Source of the DNA: Inia geoffrensis
Taxonomy: Eukaryota; Chordata; Mammalia; Artiodactyla; Iniidae
Assembly: GCA_036417435.1 (NCBI GenBank)
Contig: CM070904.1
Location: forward strand, 47,065,908-47,129,907
DNA length: 64,000 nucleotides
Direction of reading: 5' to 3'
In this document: positions 1-11,701 of the stretch, piece after piece
Layout: each line of letters starts with the position of its first letter
Numbering within the stretch: position 1 is the stretch's first letter
Program-made: the position numbers and the translations under genes
Notes under the pieces: model-generated
Databases searched by the model: none
Told to the model about the DNA's origin: nothing
What the model saw: the letters and a program-made list of their open reading frames with translations, nothing else

Positions 1-319
1 GTTATTGAGCAGTTGAAGAATAGAAGTTTTGCTTTGGTTTCTGTTTTAAGTATCTCAATTCATTGAAGGATCAAATGTGAAATGGATTTGGGGAGGGAGG
101 CTTGGAGGAAGGCTAAGGAGCAGTTTAGTCCTGTGTTGGCTGAGGAGCTCAGTGGGAAGAGGGGAATTTCTAGAGAAACTTGGCAGTGAGTCAATAGTAT
201 TTGCTGATAGGTTTGATATGATGGATAAATGACTGGAAAGAGTTTGAGACAGTGCCAGGATGTCCAATTTGTAGACAAAGAAGAGTGGAGATGTCACTTA
301 TAGAAACTGGGTTATTGAT
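1..319. other. No recognised feature
   Basis: Unique-looking intronic sequence. The short open frames here have no family resemblance I can name. Confidence 0.4.
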
Positions 320-842
320 GGACTTTAAGAACCAAGGATGTGACAGGCACTGTTCTAGGAGCTTAGGATCATCAGTAAACTTTACAGAAGTCACCTTTGC
401 CCTCACAGAGTTTACATAATAAACATAATACACATAATATAAATAAATCAAGCAAATAAACGTAATAAGCAAGGAAATGCTATGGCATATTAGAAGATAA
501 TGGCTGCTAAGGAACTCGTAAAAATGGGGCAGAGTGAGGAGGGTCAAGGGTTCTGCCAGGCTCCTGAGTCCGGTGGTTTGCAGTCATTGGGGAAGAACTC
601 ATTACAAAGGGGAGATTTGAGAAAAGACTTGAGGGAGGGGAGGGAGTTAGTGAGGCGGATTTGCCTGGAGTCAAAGCATTCCAGAGATGTGTAGAGAACA
701 TCGAGCATCTTGGTGTCTTCAAGCTACAGCAAAGCAAGGAGGCCAGTGTGGCTTGAGCAGAGGGAGGGTGGGGAGAGGAGTCACCTAGTTGACAAGGCCA
801 CATCACACAGGGCCTTCCGAGACCATTATAAGGACCTGGTCT
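320..842 (+). repeat. Ancient interspersed repeat, left half (family not named)
   Basis: This starts with the phrase GACAGGCACTGTTCTAGGAG and runs through a GA-rich section containing AAGGAGGCCAGTGTGGCTTG and CACAGGGCCTTCCGAG. The same phrases in the same order recur in a common mammalian repeat, whose consensus I remember without its name. The copy is cut at 842 by an L1 and resumes at 2371. Other copies are at 30015, 46240, 48195, 56830 and 62325. The 64-aa and 128-aa open frames here lie inside the repeat and are not genes. Confidence 0.55.
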
Positions 843-853
843 AGACACTGTCC

Positions 854-1975
854 AACTCTTAGAGGAAAACAGAGGCAGAACACTTGATGACATAAATCAC
901 AGCAAGATCCTTTATGACCCACCTCCTAGAGAAATGGAAAAAAAACAGAAATAAACAAATGGGACCTAATGAAACTTAGAAGCTTTTGCACAGCAAAGGA
1001 AACCATAAACAAGACCAAAAGACAACCTTCAGAATGGGAGAAAATATTTACAGACGAAGCAACTGACAAAGGATTAATCTCCGAAATATACAAACAGCTC
1101 ATGCAGCTCAATATCAAAAAAACAAAAAACCCAATCCAAAAATGGGCAGAAGACCTAAATGGACATTTCTCCAAAGAAGATATACAGATTGCCCACAAAC
1201 ATGAAAGGATGCTCAACATCACTAATCATTAGACAAATCCAAATCAAAACTACAATGAGGGGCTTCCCTGGTGGTGCAGTGGTTGAGAGTCCGCCTGCCG
1301 ATGCAGGGGACATGGGCTTGTGCTCCGGTCTGGGAAGATCCCACATGCCGCAGAACGGCTGGGCCCGTGAGCCATGGCCGCTGAGCCTGCGCGTCCGGAG
1401 CCTGTGCTCCACAACGGGAGAGGCCACAACACTGAGAGGCCCGCGTACCGAAAAAAAAAAAACAAAACAAACAAAAAAAAAACTACAATGAGGTGTCACA
1501 CAGGTGAGAATGGCCAGCATCAAAAAATCTACAAACAATAAATGCTGGAGAGGGTGTGGAGAGAAGGGACCCCTCTTGCACTGTTGGTGGGAATGTAAAT
1601 TGATACAGCCACTATGGAGAACAGTATGGAGGTTCCTTAAAAACCCAAAAATAGAACTACCATATGATACAGCAATCCCACTACTGGGCATATACCCTAA
1701 GAAAACCATAATTCAAAAAGAGTCATGTACCACAATGTTCACTGCAGCACTATTTACAATAGCCAGGACATGGAAGCAACCTAAGTGTCCATCGACAGAT
1801 GAATGGATAAAGATGTGGCACATATATACAATAGAATATTACTCAGCCATAAAAAGAAACGAAATTGAGTTATTTGTAGTGAGGTGGATGGACCTAGAGT
1901 CTGACATACAGAGTGAAGTAAGTCAGAAAGAGAAAAACAAATACCGCATGCTAACACACATATATGGAGTCTAAA
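854..1975 (+). pseudogene. L1 ORF2 C-terminal remnant, frameshifted and split by a SINE
   Basis: Translation in pieces gives recognisable L1 ORF2 C-terminal sequence: [20 protein letters not shown] near 1144-1203, [15 protein letters not shown] near 1215-1259, then [25 protein letters not shown] and YYSAIKRNE between 1540 and 1866. The frame changes near 1200, and a CHR-2 SINE interrupts the reading at 1261. This part of ORF2 is downstream of the reverse transcriptase and includes the cysteine-bearing C-terminal segment. The two longer open frames (969-1232 and 1504-1974) are pieces of it. It is a dead relic, not a host gene. Confidence 0.9.
1261..1478 (+). mobile_element. CHR-2-type SINE inserted in the L1
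   Basis: The tRNA-derived head begins GGGCTTCCCTGGTGGTGCAG. An A box reads TGGTGCAGTGG, and the B-box position reads GGGCTTGTGCTCC, altered from the GGTTCGTGCCC of better copies. The body ends GCGTACCG followed by a mixed A/C tail. The direct repeat AAAACTACAATGAGG at 1246-1260 and 1479-1493 is a perfect 15-bp target-site duplication made of L1 sequence, so the SINE landed after the L1. This family is a marker for cetacean genomes. Confidence 0.95.
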
Positions 1976-2370
1976 AAAAAAAAAAAAAAAAATTGTTCTG
2001 AAGAACCGAGGGGCAGGACAGGAATAAAGACCCAGACGTACAGAATGGACTTAAGGACACGGGGAGGGGGAAGGGTAAGCTGGGATGAAGTGAGAGAGTG
2101 GCATGGACATATATACACTACCGAATGTAAAATAGACAGCTAGTGGGAAGCAGCCGCATAGCACAGGGAGATCAGCTCGGTGCTTTGTGACCACCTAGAG
2201 GGGTGGGATAGGGAGGGTGGGAGGGAGGGAGACGCAAGAGGGAGGAGATATGGGGACATATGTATACATACAGCTGATTCACTTTGTTATACAGCAGAAA
2301 CTAACACAACATTGTAAAGCAATTATACTCCAATAAAGATGTTAAAAATAAAACAATAAGGACCTGGTCT

Positions 2371-2510
2371 TCGCTCTTAGTTGAAAGAAAGGGGGAGCCA
2401 GTTGTAGATTTTGGAGCGGGACTGACATGAACTGATTTCAGTTTTAAAAGAATCACTGTGTTGAGAATACATTCTAGGAGAACAAGAAAACCAGCTGGAA
2501 AACTGACTTA
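2371..2510 (+). repeat. Ancient interspersed repeat, right half after the L1
   Basis: The old repeat cut at 842 continues here with GAGCGGGACTGACATGAACT, TTTTAAAAGAATCACTGTG and TTGAGAATACATTCTAGGAG. These phrases follow the left half in the same consensus. The match fades by about 2510. Confidence 0.5.
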
Positions 2511-2721
2511 TCCAGTTACCAATCTAATTAGAAAGAGTTATTTGTGGGTGGAAAGTTCTTCATGCATTTGCCTCTGATAGGTTGAAGGAATCTAAAGAAC
2601 TGGATTCCAGCCCCCTGCTTGGGTGTAAGTTTCCCAAATAACTTTAGGCCTGTTGCTTCACTTCTCAGCTGCTGCTTTATTGTCTTTAGCATGGGAATAA
2701 TGCTGAACTTTATCTACCTTG

Positions 2722-2723
<2 letters not shown>

Positions 2724-2766
<43 letters not shown>
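2724..2766 (+). repeat. (GT)n microsatellite
   Basis: An uninterrupted GT run of 43 bases. Such perfect runs are usually polymorphic in length. Confidence 0.97.
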
Positions 2767-2767
<1 letters not shown>

Positions 2768-2889
2768 ACACCCCGAATCGAAGGGGATAAAGAAAGTAAA
2801 AAGCCAAGACTACACACTGTTGTTAGAGGTTGACACAATTGGAAATTCAAGCAGAGTCCAGTCCAGACACCTGATCTTGTGCTGAATCC

Positions 2890-3090
2890 AGGTGAGAGTG
2901 GAGACAGCACTGGATTCAGAGTCAGAAAACCTAAGTTTGGATCCTGAGTCACTGACTCCTCACCCCTATCGCCTTGGATAAAACAGCTTCCTCAGTTTCC
3001 TCTTCTGTGTTAGAGGAGATCACGATACTGATACCTCAAAGGACTTAATCCAGAGTTACAGGTGAATAAAAATCCTGTTATAAACTGTAA
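2890..3090 (+). repeat. MIR SINE relic
   Basis: MIR landmarks appear in order: GGATTCAGAGTCAGAAAACC (a degraded version of the region around the tRNA B box), then CTTCCTCAGTTTCCTCTTCT, then ATACTGATACCTCAAAGGAC. The tail is not clear. Confidence 0.75.
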
Positions 3091-3099
3091 AGCACCAAA

Positions 3100-6000
3100 G
3101 AGATGAAGCCCCCCAAAGCTCCTGTTGCAACTGTAGACAGCTCTGCTCAGCCTGTTAAAAAAATCTTAATTAATCCTTCCATATAGGTAGCTGTTCATTT
3201 TAACTCCTTGAGGGCAGAAATCATTTCTTCCTTTAGTGCCCCATGTAACCAGCACAGGGTAGAGCAACAGGGGGGACTTAGCAAGTCATTTTAGCAAGTG
3301 GGTAAGTAAAGGTATGATATTAAAGGAGGAAATGTAGATTTGGGAAGCAGGATTTTTAGAGTAAATATTCCAAACCATGAGAGTGCATACATTCACCGAG
3401 AGAGTTCAGAGCCTGAAGAGGCAGGATAGAGCTAAACACCAAATTGGGGACCAGCACAGTAAATTCACTAACCAGCAAAGGGAAACACCATAGAAAGTAA
3501 ACAGATCATTCGGAATCATCAGCATGATAAAAACCTAAAGAGCATCATCAACTAGTATAACTTATTATAAATAACTTCCACTCAAAAAGGATCCAAACAA
3601 ATTTCAATTAGCTGTCATTTCACCAGTCTGAAATCCCTAATGACCACCCACTTATCTAGTAACCACACTCCAGCACAGAGATAACTGAAGTTCCTTCACG
3701 ATTCAAAAGTTCCGTGTGAATTATCGAAGGACGATAAATGCAGTGTCCATTGTAATTTTAATATTAATTGTGTTGTTTGAGTCCTGCTAATCCACATATG
3801 ATAATATAATGTAAGTGTTTTTTACCAGAGCATTTGCTTAATCAGAGCCTTACACTCCCCAGTCCTTCTAAGTAAAGGAACTTTACTGGGAATGAAGGAA
3901 AGTGGCGCATGAAACCATTTTCCTAGTCTGTTTGTTAAGTACATACTTAGTAAGCCATCTTGCAACATACCTAGCCAATAATTTACATCTCCTCTCTAGA
4001 GCCCTCTTTTTTGTGTCTTCTTAACTGACATTTTGGAATTCACCTGAAAACACCAACGATTTGCCAAGACAAAACTTGGCCTGTGGAGAAGACACCATAT
4101 TCAACACCAATCTGGAGAAAACAGCATACTCAGTTCCTGTATTCACTATGATCGTAATATTTATTTTAATCATTATCACAATTTGAGGATTATGACTTGG
4201 TCCTAAGAAAACTGGCCTCCAAGCAGGAAAGAGTTAAGACCAGAAAGTTCACCCCCTGGGCCCTTTGCTCAATCTCCTTATTTCAATCCCTCCTTCCCTG
4301 TGATACCACAAAATGAATAATGCCTTAGACATAGTTTTTGCAATGCTAATATTTGAACAGTAAAAGATACCTTAAGACCTTCATCAAGATTTTTTAAGGC
4401 CTCGTTTAATGTCAGTGTCAAGGTTCTGTGAGGAATAATTAATATAACAAAACAAGGTCTATGTGCCCATCGATTGCCAGGGGATTTATGCAGGTAACTC
4501 ATTAATGCTGCAGGGGTTTCTGCATGTAAATCCCGAAGCCTTGATGGGGAAATGGGACCCAGTGATTTTCCCCCTATAAAAAACACAAACAATGACAAGT
4601 ATAAAAGCAGATAACCTGAATATCTATACAAACAGCTATATGGCTTGTAAAAGTTTTCCATTTACATCCTGTCACCTCTTCTTTTCACATGTATAAAAGA
4701 TGGGACAATTATTTCAACAAACCGACCCATATAAATCAATGCAGTTTTGCTGTGGGAAGACTGGGTGTTTAAGGCATTTAATATTTCAGCATCACCAGAT
4801 TATCACCAGGATCCATTTCACTTTGCGGTCAAGTGCATGATTAGCTCTGCGACAGGATATTGGCCATTTTCGTAGGAAGATCTGCAAATCCTAGTAAACA
4901 CATACCAGTTGGAAAAATTAAGAACAAGTCTGTGGACTGGAATGCACCCTACTTGTAATGGGAACAAAAAGCTGGCAATCAAATCTGAAGAAAAAAGCTA
5001 AATCACAGCAGAATGACCTACTTTAAGGCATTTGCCAAAGAGGCAGTGTTTTTAGACAGCTCTTCTGAAGTAGCGTCTTTCTGTCTATGCCATCTGCAGA
5101 TTTATTACTGCCTGAGAAAAACAACCAAAAAAAAAAAAAAAAAAAGCTCTATTTGAATGATACTAGGAGCCTGGTCTATAGGAAAGATTCCAGTATTGTG
5201 GGCACCACACCCACACCTACTGATGTGGTCCAAGGTTTTGCTTTAGAGGCACCTAATTAAGAAACCCTGACTCATTTACATGGAGACGTTTGATCTAAAT
5301 TACACTCCAAACCGCACCAAATTGGGAGCATCTGTGAATGTGAAATGTTTGTTCCCTGTGACGGCTAGAACAGGGCCAGCTCTGGACGGCACATGTTCAA
5401 GTGACGAAAAATATTTCACATGTAACGTACTTCTGAGACCCACTTTTCCACTAATAATTCATAGTGATGCTAACCAGTATCTGTACTTCCACAATTATTT
5501 CAGGCTGTGAAAAATTATGTCACTTTTTTTTTTCTACAGCTAGAAAGAGGTAGAAGACCACCTACTTTGTTTGTTGTCATTGATAAAAGGCCTTAAGTTC
5601 AGCCAATAGCAGAAAGGCAAAGCTGTATGGTGTAGGGGCTGGTCATTACATATAGCTCTTAACTGCGGGGTCCAGAAATGCAGAGCAGCAATCTAAAAGG
5701 ATAAATCTCAAGGATGACCCCCTCTCATCACTGGCTTAACTTCTCTAGTTTTTCGCTTGGCTTGCTGGTTCTCAGTAAAGGTTTGCTTCTCAACTCCTCT
5801 GAGGCTGTGTTTGTGTCCAGAAGACACAGCCCATAAAAGTGAGAATACTGATAGATTAAAGGTCACCTTATATGCAGTTCAAGGGCATTCAGATACAGTC
5901 CGTGTCATTTCCATCCTGTAAAAAATCTAAGGAAGTTTAAAAAAAATTTTTTAAGTGTTCTGCCATTGGATGCTAAGAACAGTGCTTAGCACATAATACT

Positions 6001-6750
6001 GATGAAAGAGCGCTGTATATCAAACACAATCAACAGTGCTTTATAGATGCAGTCAGCCCTGCACTCTGGCACCTGGTGAGCACTTTCCCTTATTAGGCTA
6101 TGTATCACCTATGTTTCAACTGGAGTCCAAGGAATAAGAGAGAAGCTTTTAAAAAAATTCCAGATTCTTTTGTCTAAGAAGATACTAATACATTGATCTG
6201 ACATACCGTTTTTTTTTTTTTTTTTGCAGTAGCTAGAATGAGATTTGAATATATTGATAGTTTCAGCAGCAGAACCCAGGGAGCCCAGTTAATAACTTAT
6301 GCATGGATATATAGATATACTTCAGACAGAGGTAAGGTTTTCAGCTCTCATGTTGGTAATACTTAGAGGGATCGAATGAAAGGGGCTGTTCCCCCAGAGT
6401 CTTTGTTGTGGGCATGCATTGTGACAGTATGGAGCCAGAGTTCTTCTGGTTGTCTACACAGCCTGGATTCAATAAACTGTTATATATGCATATTATGACA
6501 ATGTGGTCAAGGGAACCAGATTTTTTTACTCTACCTTCGAGTGCCTGTAGAGCCTAAATCTGGTGTTTATTTTTCTTGTCCCCCTTCAATATGTTAACAT
6601 ATTCATAATTTAATACAGGTTATGTTCATTTTATAATTAAAGTTATGGACTTGGTTGAGAAAGCACTCAGACTATACTGTATGGAAAATATTTATCTTTT
6701 TCTATATCTGTCTGGTTCAGTGTGAATCCTGAATGTAGATAATCCCAGGC
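3100..6750. other. Mostly unique intronic sequence
   Basis: No gene, RNA gene or confidently named repeat was seen. There is a run of 19 A at 5127-5145 and a run of 17 T at 6209-6225. The 127-aa minus-strand open frame at 4278-4661 and the 76-aa frame at 5280-5510 have no recognisable domains and are taken as chance. Confidence 0.4.
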
Positions 6751-7171
6751 TATCTTAGTTTGCTAGGGCTGCCATAACAAAATACCACAGACTAGGCTGC
6801 TCAAACAACAGAAATTTCTTTTCTCACAATTCTGGAGGCTGGAAGTCTGAGATCAAGGTGTCAGCAGGTTTGCTTTCTTCTGAGGCCTCTCTCCTTGGAT
6901 GGCAGACGGCTGTCTTCTGATTGTGCCCTTACATGGTCTTTCCTCTGTGTGTATGCATCCCTGGCGTCTCTCTGTCCCAGTTTCTTCTACTTATAAAGAC
7001 ATCAGTCATATTGGATGAAGGCCCATCCCAACAGTCTCATTTCAATTTAATTACCAAAAGCCCTATCTCCAAATTCAGTCACATTATTAGGTACTGGGAG
7101 TTAGGGCTTCCACATATGAATTGGGGTGTATGGCGGGGGCAGAGGGGAGGGGACATAATTCAGCCCATAAC
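6751..7171 (-). mobile_element. MLT1-type LTR (MaLR/ERVL relic), solitary
   Basis: Read on the minus strand this follows the MLT1A-like LTR consensus. On the + strand it opens TATCTTAGTTTGCTAGGGCT, passes CACAATTCTGGAGGCTGGAA and CTCCAAATTCAGTCACATTA, and ends GGACATAATTCAGCCCATAA. Its length of about 420 bases fits a full LTR of this family. No internal retroviral sequence adjoins it, so it is a solo LTR with no coding capacity. The subfamily name is from memory. Confidence 0.82.
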
Positions 7172-7281
7172 GTAGTCCAAGACAATATCCATATCCATGC
7201 TGCTGACGTGCCCCTTGCCAGATGTGTACTTATTTGAGACCAAAACTAAAACTAAAATAAATATTTTAACATCTATGGTAT

Positions 7282-7600
7282 GGGCTTCCCTGGTGGCACA
7301 GTGTTAAGAATCCGCCTGCCAATGTAGGGGACACGGGTTTGAGCCCTGGCCCGGGAAGATCCCACATGCCGCGGAGCAACTAAGCCCACGAGTCACAACT
7401 ACTGTAGCCCTCGTGCCACAACTACTGAAGCCCGCGCGCCTAGTGCCAAGAGAAGCCACCGCGATGAGGAGCCCACGCACCGCAACGAAGAGTAGCCCCC
7501 GCTCGCCACAACTAGAGAAACCCCGCACACAGCAACGAAGACCCAACACAGCCAAAAATAAATATAAATATATTAAAAATAGTAATAATAAATTAATTAA
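7282..7600 (+). mobile_element. Long-form CHR-type tRNA-derived SINE
   Basis: Head GGGCTTCCCTGGTGGCACAG, internal CGGAGCAACTAAGCCCACGA, and repeated CACAACTACTGTAGCCC and CACAACTACTGAAGCCC segments identify the longer CHR form (CHR-1 or a relative). It ends in an AT-rich tail of TAAATA and AATAAT units. A near-perfect direct repeat flanks it: ATCTATGGTAT at 7271-7281 and ATCTGTGGTAT at 7601-7611. The open frames of 83 and 102 aa overlapping it are SINE-derived. Confidence 0.92.
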
Positions 7601-7611
7601 ATCTGTGGTAT

Positions 7612-8590
7612 TTTTCCAGTATGATGCTCATTCACTTCTTCCATCAGTAAGAAACAAGGATGACCTTCTAAGGTTTAGGAGGACGAGCAGCAGCGTGACT
7701 CTTCTTACACCTTCTTGCTAAGACTGGAAGGAAGCAGTTACCGAGTACAGTAAGTGTTACCACAGTGCCTGCCTGAGCTCCACCCCGCCTTCAGGGACCC
7801 CTGGTCTGGAGGCATAAGTGCCTCCGCCTCCATTACTTCCACCCTCCATTAGGAAAAGATAATGCAAGAGATATCACTTTCACAATAAAACATTGCACTT
7901 ACACCACACCTTTCAACTCAGCATTTCCAAATGCTTTAAAAATCATTATTATTTTTATTATTTATTTGTGGAATCCCAGCAGTCTACTCGGCACTGGGAA
8001 GTGCAGTCAAAGCCACAGAGCTCTGGTCTCAGTTACACAGCCTTAAACTGACGCTCAAGTTTCCCCCTTGATGTGCCAGTAAAAAATCTGAAGGTGGGTG
8101 TTTGTATGTGTGTGCATATTTAGGAAAAAAAAAGAGAGAGAGAAAGGAAACTTATCTGTTACCCTGCCACTTATATAGCTGAAGAAATTTAGAAACGAGC
8201 CGTTCCATAGCATTGCTCTAATAAACTAAGAACCACACCAAGGAAAAAGCAAGAAAGCAAACACGTAGTTTTGGACCTAAAATTCAGAAAATGGAAATGA
8301 ATTGCCCTAATCAAGGACAACTACAATAACACTTTTAAAGGGTTATTAAGCAATGCAGGAAATAGAAATCAATCATGCTCTGCATATTGTTCACTGGTCA
8401 TTATTTCCTAGGTCAAATCTGCTTGACATTCAATTTAATACAGTCTTTCATCAAGTTGAAAGGCCCTGGAGAAACTTTCACTGGCCACCCACATTTTCCA
8501 GCAGGGCTGTTGCCTGATCCACCTCATTTTTGTTTTCTGACTTTTTATTGTTATTGCATAGTCTGCCTTCTCCTACTGAAACAACTCTTC
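7612..8590. other. Intronic sequence, no gene
   Basis: Unique-looking sequence. A short GT- and GA-rich patch lies at 8098-8147. The 80-aa frame at 8375-8617 runs into the L2 relic and looks like chance. Confidence 0.4.
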
Positions 8591-8599
8591 TGCTTTACG

Positions 8600-8706
8600 T
8601 GCCTTCCAAGATGGTGAATATATGCTGTCCATTCCTGTAATGCTAGAACCTGGTCCAGTGGCTGGCACATAGTAGGTGCTCAATAAATGTTTGTGAGATA
8701 AATGAA
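8600..8706 (+). repeat. L2 LINE 3' end relic
   Basis: The segment GTGGCTGGCACATAGTAGGT followed by GCTCAATAAATGTTTGTGAG is the hallmark L2 3' terminus. MIR shares a similar tail, but the extra TTTGTGAGATAAATGAA favours L2. Confidence 0.7.
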
Positions 8707-8709
8707 CAA

Positions 8710-10845
8710 CACATTTTCATAGCACTCTGCAAAGCAGTCTAAAAGTATGTTTGACACATCCTGTTTCACCAATAAAGTTACAAGCTAAGACAGGTCACAG
8801 CAAAGAAGAGATAGCCCAGACGCAGAGTAAAAAAATCTAATGAAATAAGGATTTCGATTGCTTTAAATCAGAGTGACCAAATGCATTTGTAGAAAGTATA
8901 TGTTGAAAGTTATCTTGACTAGTCTTGAATTTAGCCAGCAAAGGTTTTCTGAAATAAGCATGAGTTCAGGAATTTTTGTTATAATGGGAGGGAGAAGTCA
9001 TAAAATGGGAAGTGTTCTAGAATGTGGGGTGGGGCCTCTGAGGAAGCCTGAAGGTAAACATAGAGGTCAGTAATTGGATTTAAAATATCAGAAGAGGCTA
9101 GAGTCAGGGAGGTAGAGGAAGGTCAGATTACTAGGAGTATTCTAATGAAAGGCTTTCCAAGAAGATAAACACCCCCAGGTATAGAGAACTTCTGTAAGGA
9201 GATTGCTGTACCATAAGAATGTCATTAGTAACACAATTGGGGATACACTAAGGTAGGAATTCAGACAATAAGGGCTGCCACAATGTAGCCAAAGTGAGGA
9301 GAATGTTTCTTGGGTCCTCTGTGCTTGGTGGCAGCCACCACCCTCAGCAGTCCTGCATTATCCCCAGGCAGAGAGCTTAGAAAGGGCCTAAACACACACT
9401 ATAATCATATGTCTTTCTCAGTCTACATGGGGAGTGAATTCACAAAAGCGCATTTCCTGTGCTTAGAGAAAAGTATGCAATATTTGTCTTTCACCATCTC
9501 AAATCAGTAATGCAGAAAGACTATATACCCTTCTGTATTGGGCTATTTTGAGGCGTAAGCATCCCCAGCCCCTCAGAGGAAAGATGCTGCAAAGCAGAGG
9601 AAAATATGGGGCATCTTCCAAAAGTGAGCGAATTAAGCCACTGGAAGGCGGCTGGCCTCATCTCGAAACCCACCAAAGAATAGTAGCACAGCTAGAAACA
9701 AGGTCAAAAGTGCTTGACGACCCTAAATTAAAACAACAACAAAGTTCAAATTGTGGCTTGGCTCAAGTTGCTTTATAATATTTTGTATTTAGATTTCACA
9801 CATTTATATTCCAAAGTGTGATGTCTCTTTAAAAATGTAACTGTTGAGTTTAAAATCAAGAAGCAGTAAAGTGGCTTCATAGAGAGACACATATGGAAGG
9901 TTTTTGTTTTGGGGGGTGGGGAAAGGAGTTGATTTTGTCTTTAGTTCTGTGGAATTTCAGTACAGTCAACACCTAGGCCACTCCTTGGGAAAAAAAAAAA
10001 AAAAAAAAGAGGAAGAAGACCTTTTTACAAATTTAAATGACTCAGCAGGCAGAGGATTTCTTGCAGACATCTGGAAGTTTAAACAGGCGTCTAAAAGGCA
10101 AGTCGAGGTACAGCAGCAGTAGCGAGCATCTGACCTTTATTCTCATTTTCAAGAGTGAAATGGCTTATAGGCTTTTGAGGTGTCAGTGCCAGAAGGGAAG
10201 CTGGCCAAGGCTCTCGTTGCAAAGATGAGCAAACCTGTGCTTTCCCAGGTCATCTAGCCGGTTTGCAGGTCCTATAACCCAGGCTGACTGTAGTGGTAAA
10301 AGGAAGATGGAAATAAGCTATGTCGAAGGCGCTTGAGCTCCAACTGGCTAATTATTCTAGATGGTTCTTACAGTTAAAGTTCTTAGATTTTCAATTTCTA
10401 ATGAAGGTAATTTCATCACAGAGGTCCCTTTTCTATAAAATTGTCAGTACTTTCTGTCTTAGCTCTACCTGGAATTCTAACCATTACTTCCGTGAACGAA
10501 TGTGTCACTTCATCAGATGAATGAATTTTCTCGCCAGCTCCACCCATACCTCCCGCATACCCCTCTGCAAGGCTTGGCCCACATTCTTCCGCTCCTTGCC
10601 AGACTCCTCTCTATGCTCTCTGCTCATCCCAGATGCTACCACTTCTTTGAAGCCTCTGGCTCGGTGTCCAGCTATATTCAGATTTGCTTGATCACAGATC
10701 TGACCCCATCTGAGGAGATCTTTTCCCTACTCAACTCATAGCCCTTCTTAGGCATAGCCATGTAGGGGAGCTTGACACATACACAGCATAGTGAATGTAG
10801 AGCAGAAGCTATTCTTAATCTTTTCTGATTCTTGAGAATACCTAG
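8710..10845. other. Intronic sequence, no gene
   Basis: No coding exon is recognised. A run of 20 A is at about 9990-10009. The C-rich stretch 10525-10680 vaguely recalls L2, but I cannot place it. Several 60-80 aa frames here have no family resemblance. Confidence 0.4.
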
Positions 10846-10849
10846 CATG

Positions 10850-11095
10850 AAGAGACATAGTTTACTGAGCATCAACCAGGTGTCCCATACTCTCCTGAAT
10901 ATTTAGAAACACATCCTCTCAATTCAGCAACCATGTAAAGGAGGCATTACCGTCCATTTATGTAGCCAAAAATCTAGTATCCAGAGGAACCACGTGTTTT
11001 TCTTAGACCACCCAACTAAAAAGTAGTGGGGTCAGTATTTGAATGCAAGTTTTTCTGAATCCAAAGCTAACTTCTATGCAAAGCTGCTTCCCTTC
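10850..11095 (-). repeat. MIR SINE relic, antisense
   Basis: Degraded antisense MIR: TTTACTGAGCATCAACCAGG, then ACATCCTCTCAATTCAGCAA, AAGGAGGCATTACCGTCCAT, and AACTAAAAAGTAGTGGGGTC with TTTGAATGCAAG. The order matches the MIR reverse complement. Confidence 0.65.
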
Positions 11096-11441
11096 TCAGA
11101 GTAACCCGCACATAAAAGTCACTAAATATTTGTAGGAATGGACAAGCTAATATGGGAACTGTTCCCTGCTCCAATCTGACTTGAAGAAAAAAAGAAGAAA
11201 TTCAGAATCTTTGGTGCCTCTGAACAGACATGGTCCCATAGACAGCACAAGGAAAGCAGAAATGTTCTCAGAAGTTAACAGTTAAGTTGATCACTGGCAG
11301 ACTACCTGGAAGTGATATGACTCACAGGGAATGACAAGCCTCGAGTCAAACTTGGCAAGAATTTGTAACTTTACAGCATGCACCTTAAATATTCTACTAA
11401 CCCCTTATTTTCCCTTTGCCCTTATTTTCTCACTCATTTTA

Positions 11442-11443
11442 TT

Positions 11444-11474
<31 letters not shown>

Positions 11475-11687
11475 TTGTGTGTGTGGGGGGGGGGGTGGTA
11501 CGCGGGCCTCTCACCGTTGTGGCCCCTCCCGTTGCGGGGCACAGGCTCCGGACGCGCAGGCTCAGCGGCCATGGCTCTCGGGCCCAGCCGCTCTGCGGCA
11601 TGCGGGATCCTCCCGGATCGGGGCACGAACCCACGTCCCCTGCATCGGCAGGCGGACTCTCAACCACTGCGCCACCAGAGAAGCCCC
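11442..11687 (-). mobile_element. CHR-2-type SINE, antisense, with TTTA-rich tail
   Basis: The antisense body runs from GGTACGCGGGCCTCTCACCG to CCACCAGAGAAGCCCC, with a target-site duplication TCTCACTCATTTTA at 11428-11441 and 11688-11701. The tail side is unusual: the A tail has become a (TTTA)n array at about 11441-11476, and a GT stretch and a run of about 11 G precede the SINE body. Four substitutions separate the B-box area from the other copies. The three 77-123 aa frames here are SINE translations. Confidence 0.93.
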
Positions 11688-11701
11688 TCTCACTCATTTT
11701 A

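Larger units (their letters stand above)
843..2355 (+). mobile_element. 5'-truncated L1 retrotransposon with 15-bp target-site duplication
   Basis: This is the 3' end of a LINE-1: the C-terminal part of ORF2, the 3' UTR, an AATAAAGATGTTAAAAATAAA tail signal and a short A-rich end. The direct repeat ATAAGGACCTGGTCT at 828-842 and 2356-2370 is a perfect target-site duplication, so both ends are defined. The copy is about 1.3 kb without the SINE inside it, against about 6 kb for a full element. It lacks the 5' UTR, ORF1 and the endonuclease and reverse transcriptase parts of ORF2, so it cannot move by itself. An A run of about 18 at 1973-1991 lies just after the ORF2 remnant. Confidence 0.93.

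Noticed and set aside
2619..2952. Open frames rich in Val-Cys or Thr-His at the (GT)n run, and similar ones near 38.9 and 50.1 kb
   Set aside because: Dinucleotide repeats read in frame; no gene.
6751..7171. A retroviral provirus
   Set aside because: Only one LTR is present, with no internal sequence or second LTR, so it is a solo relic.
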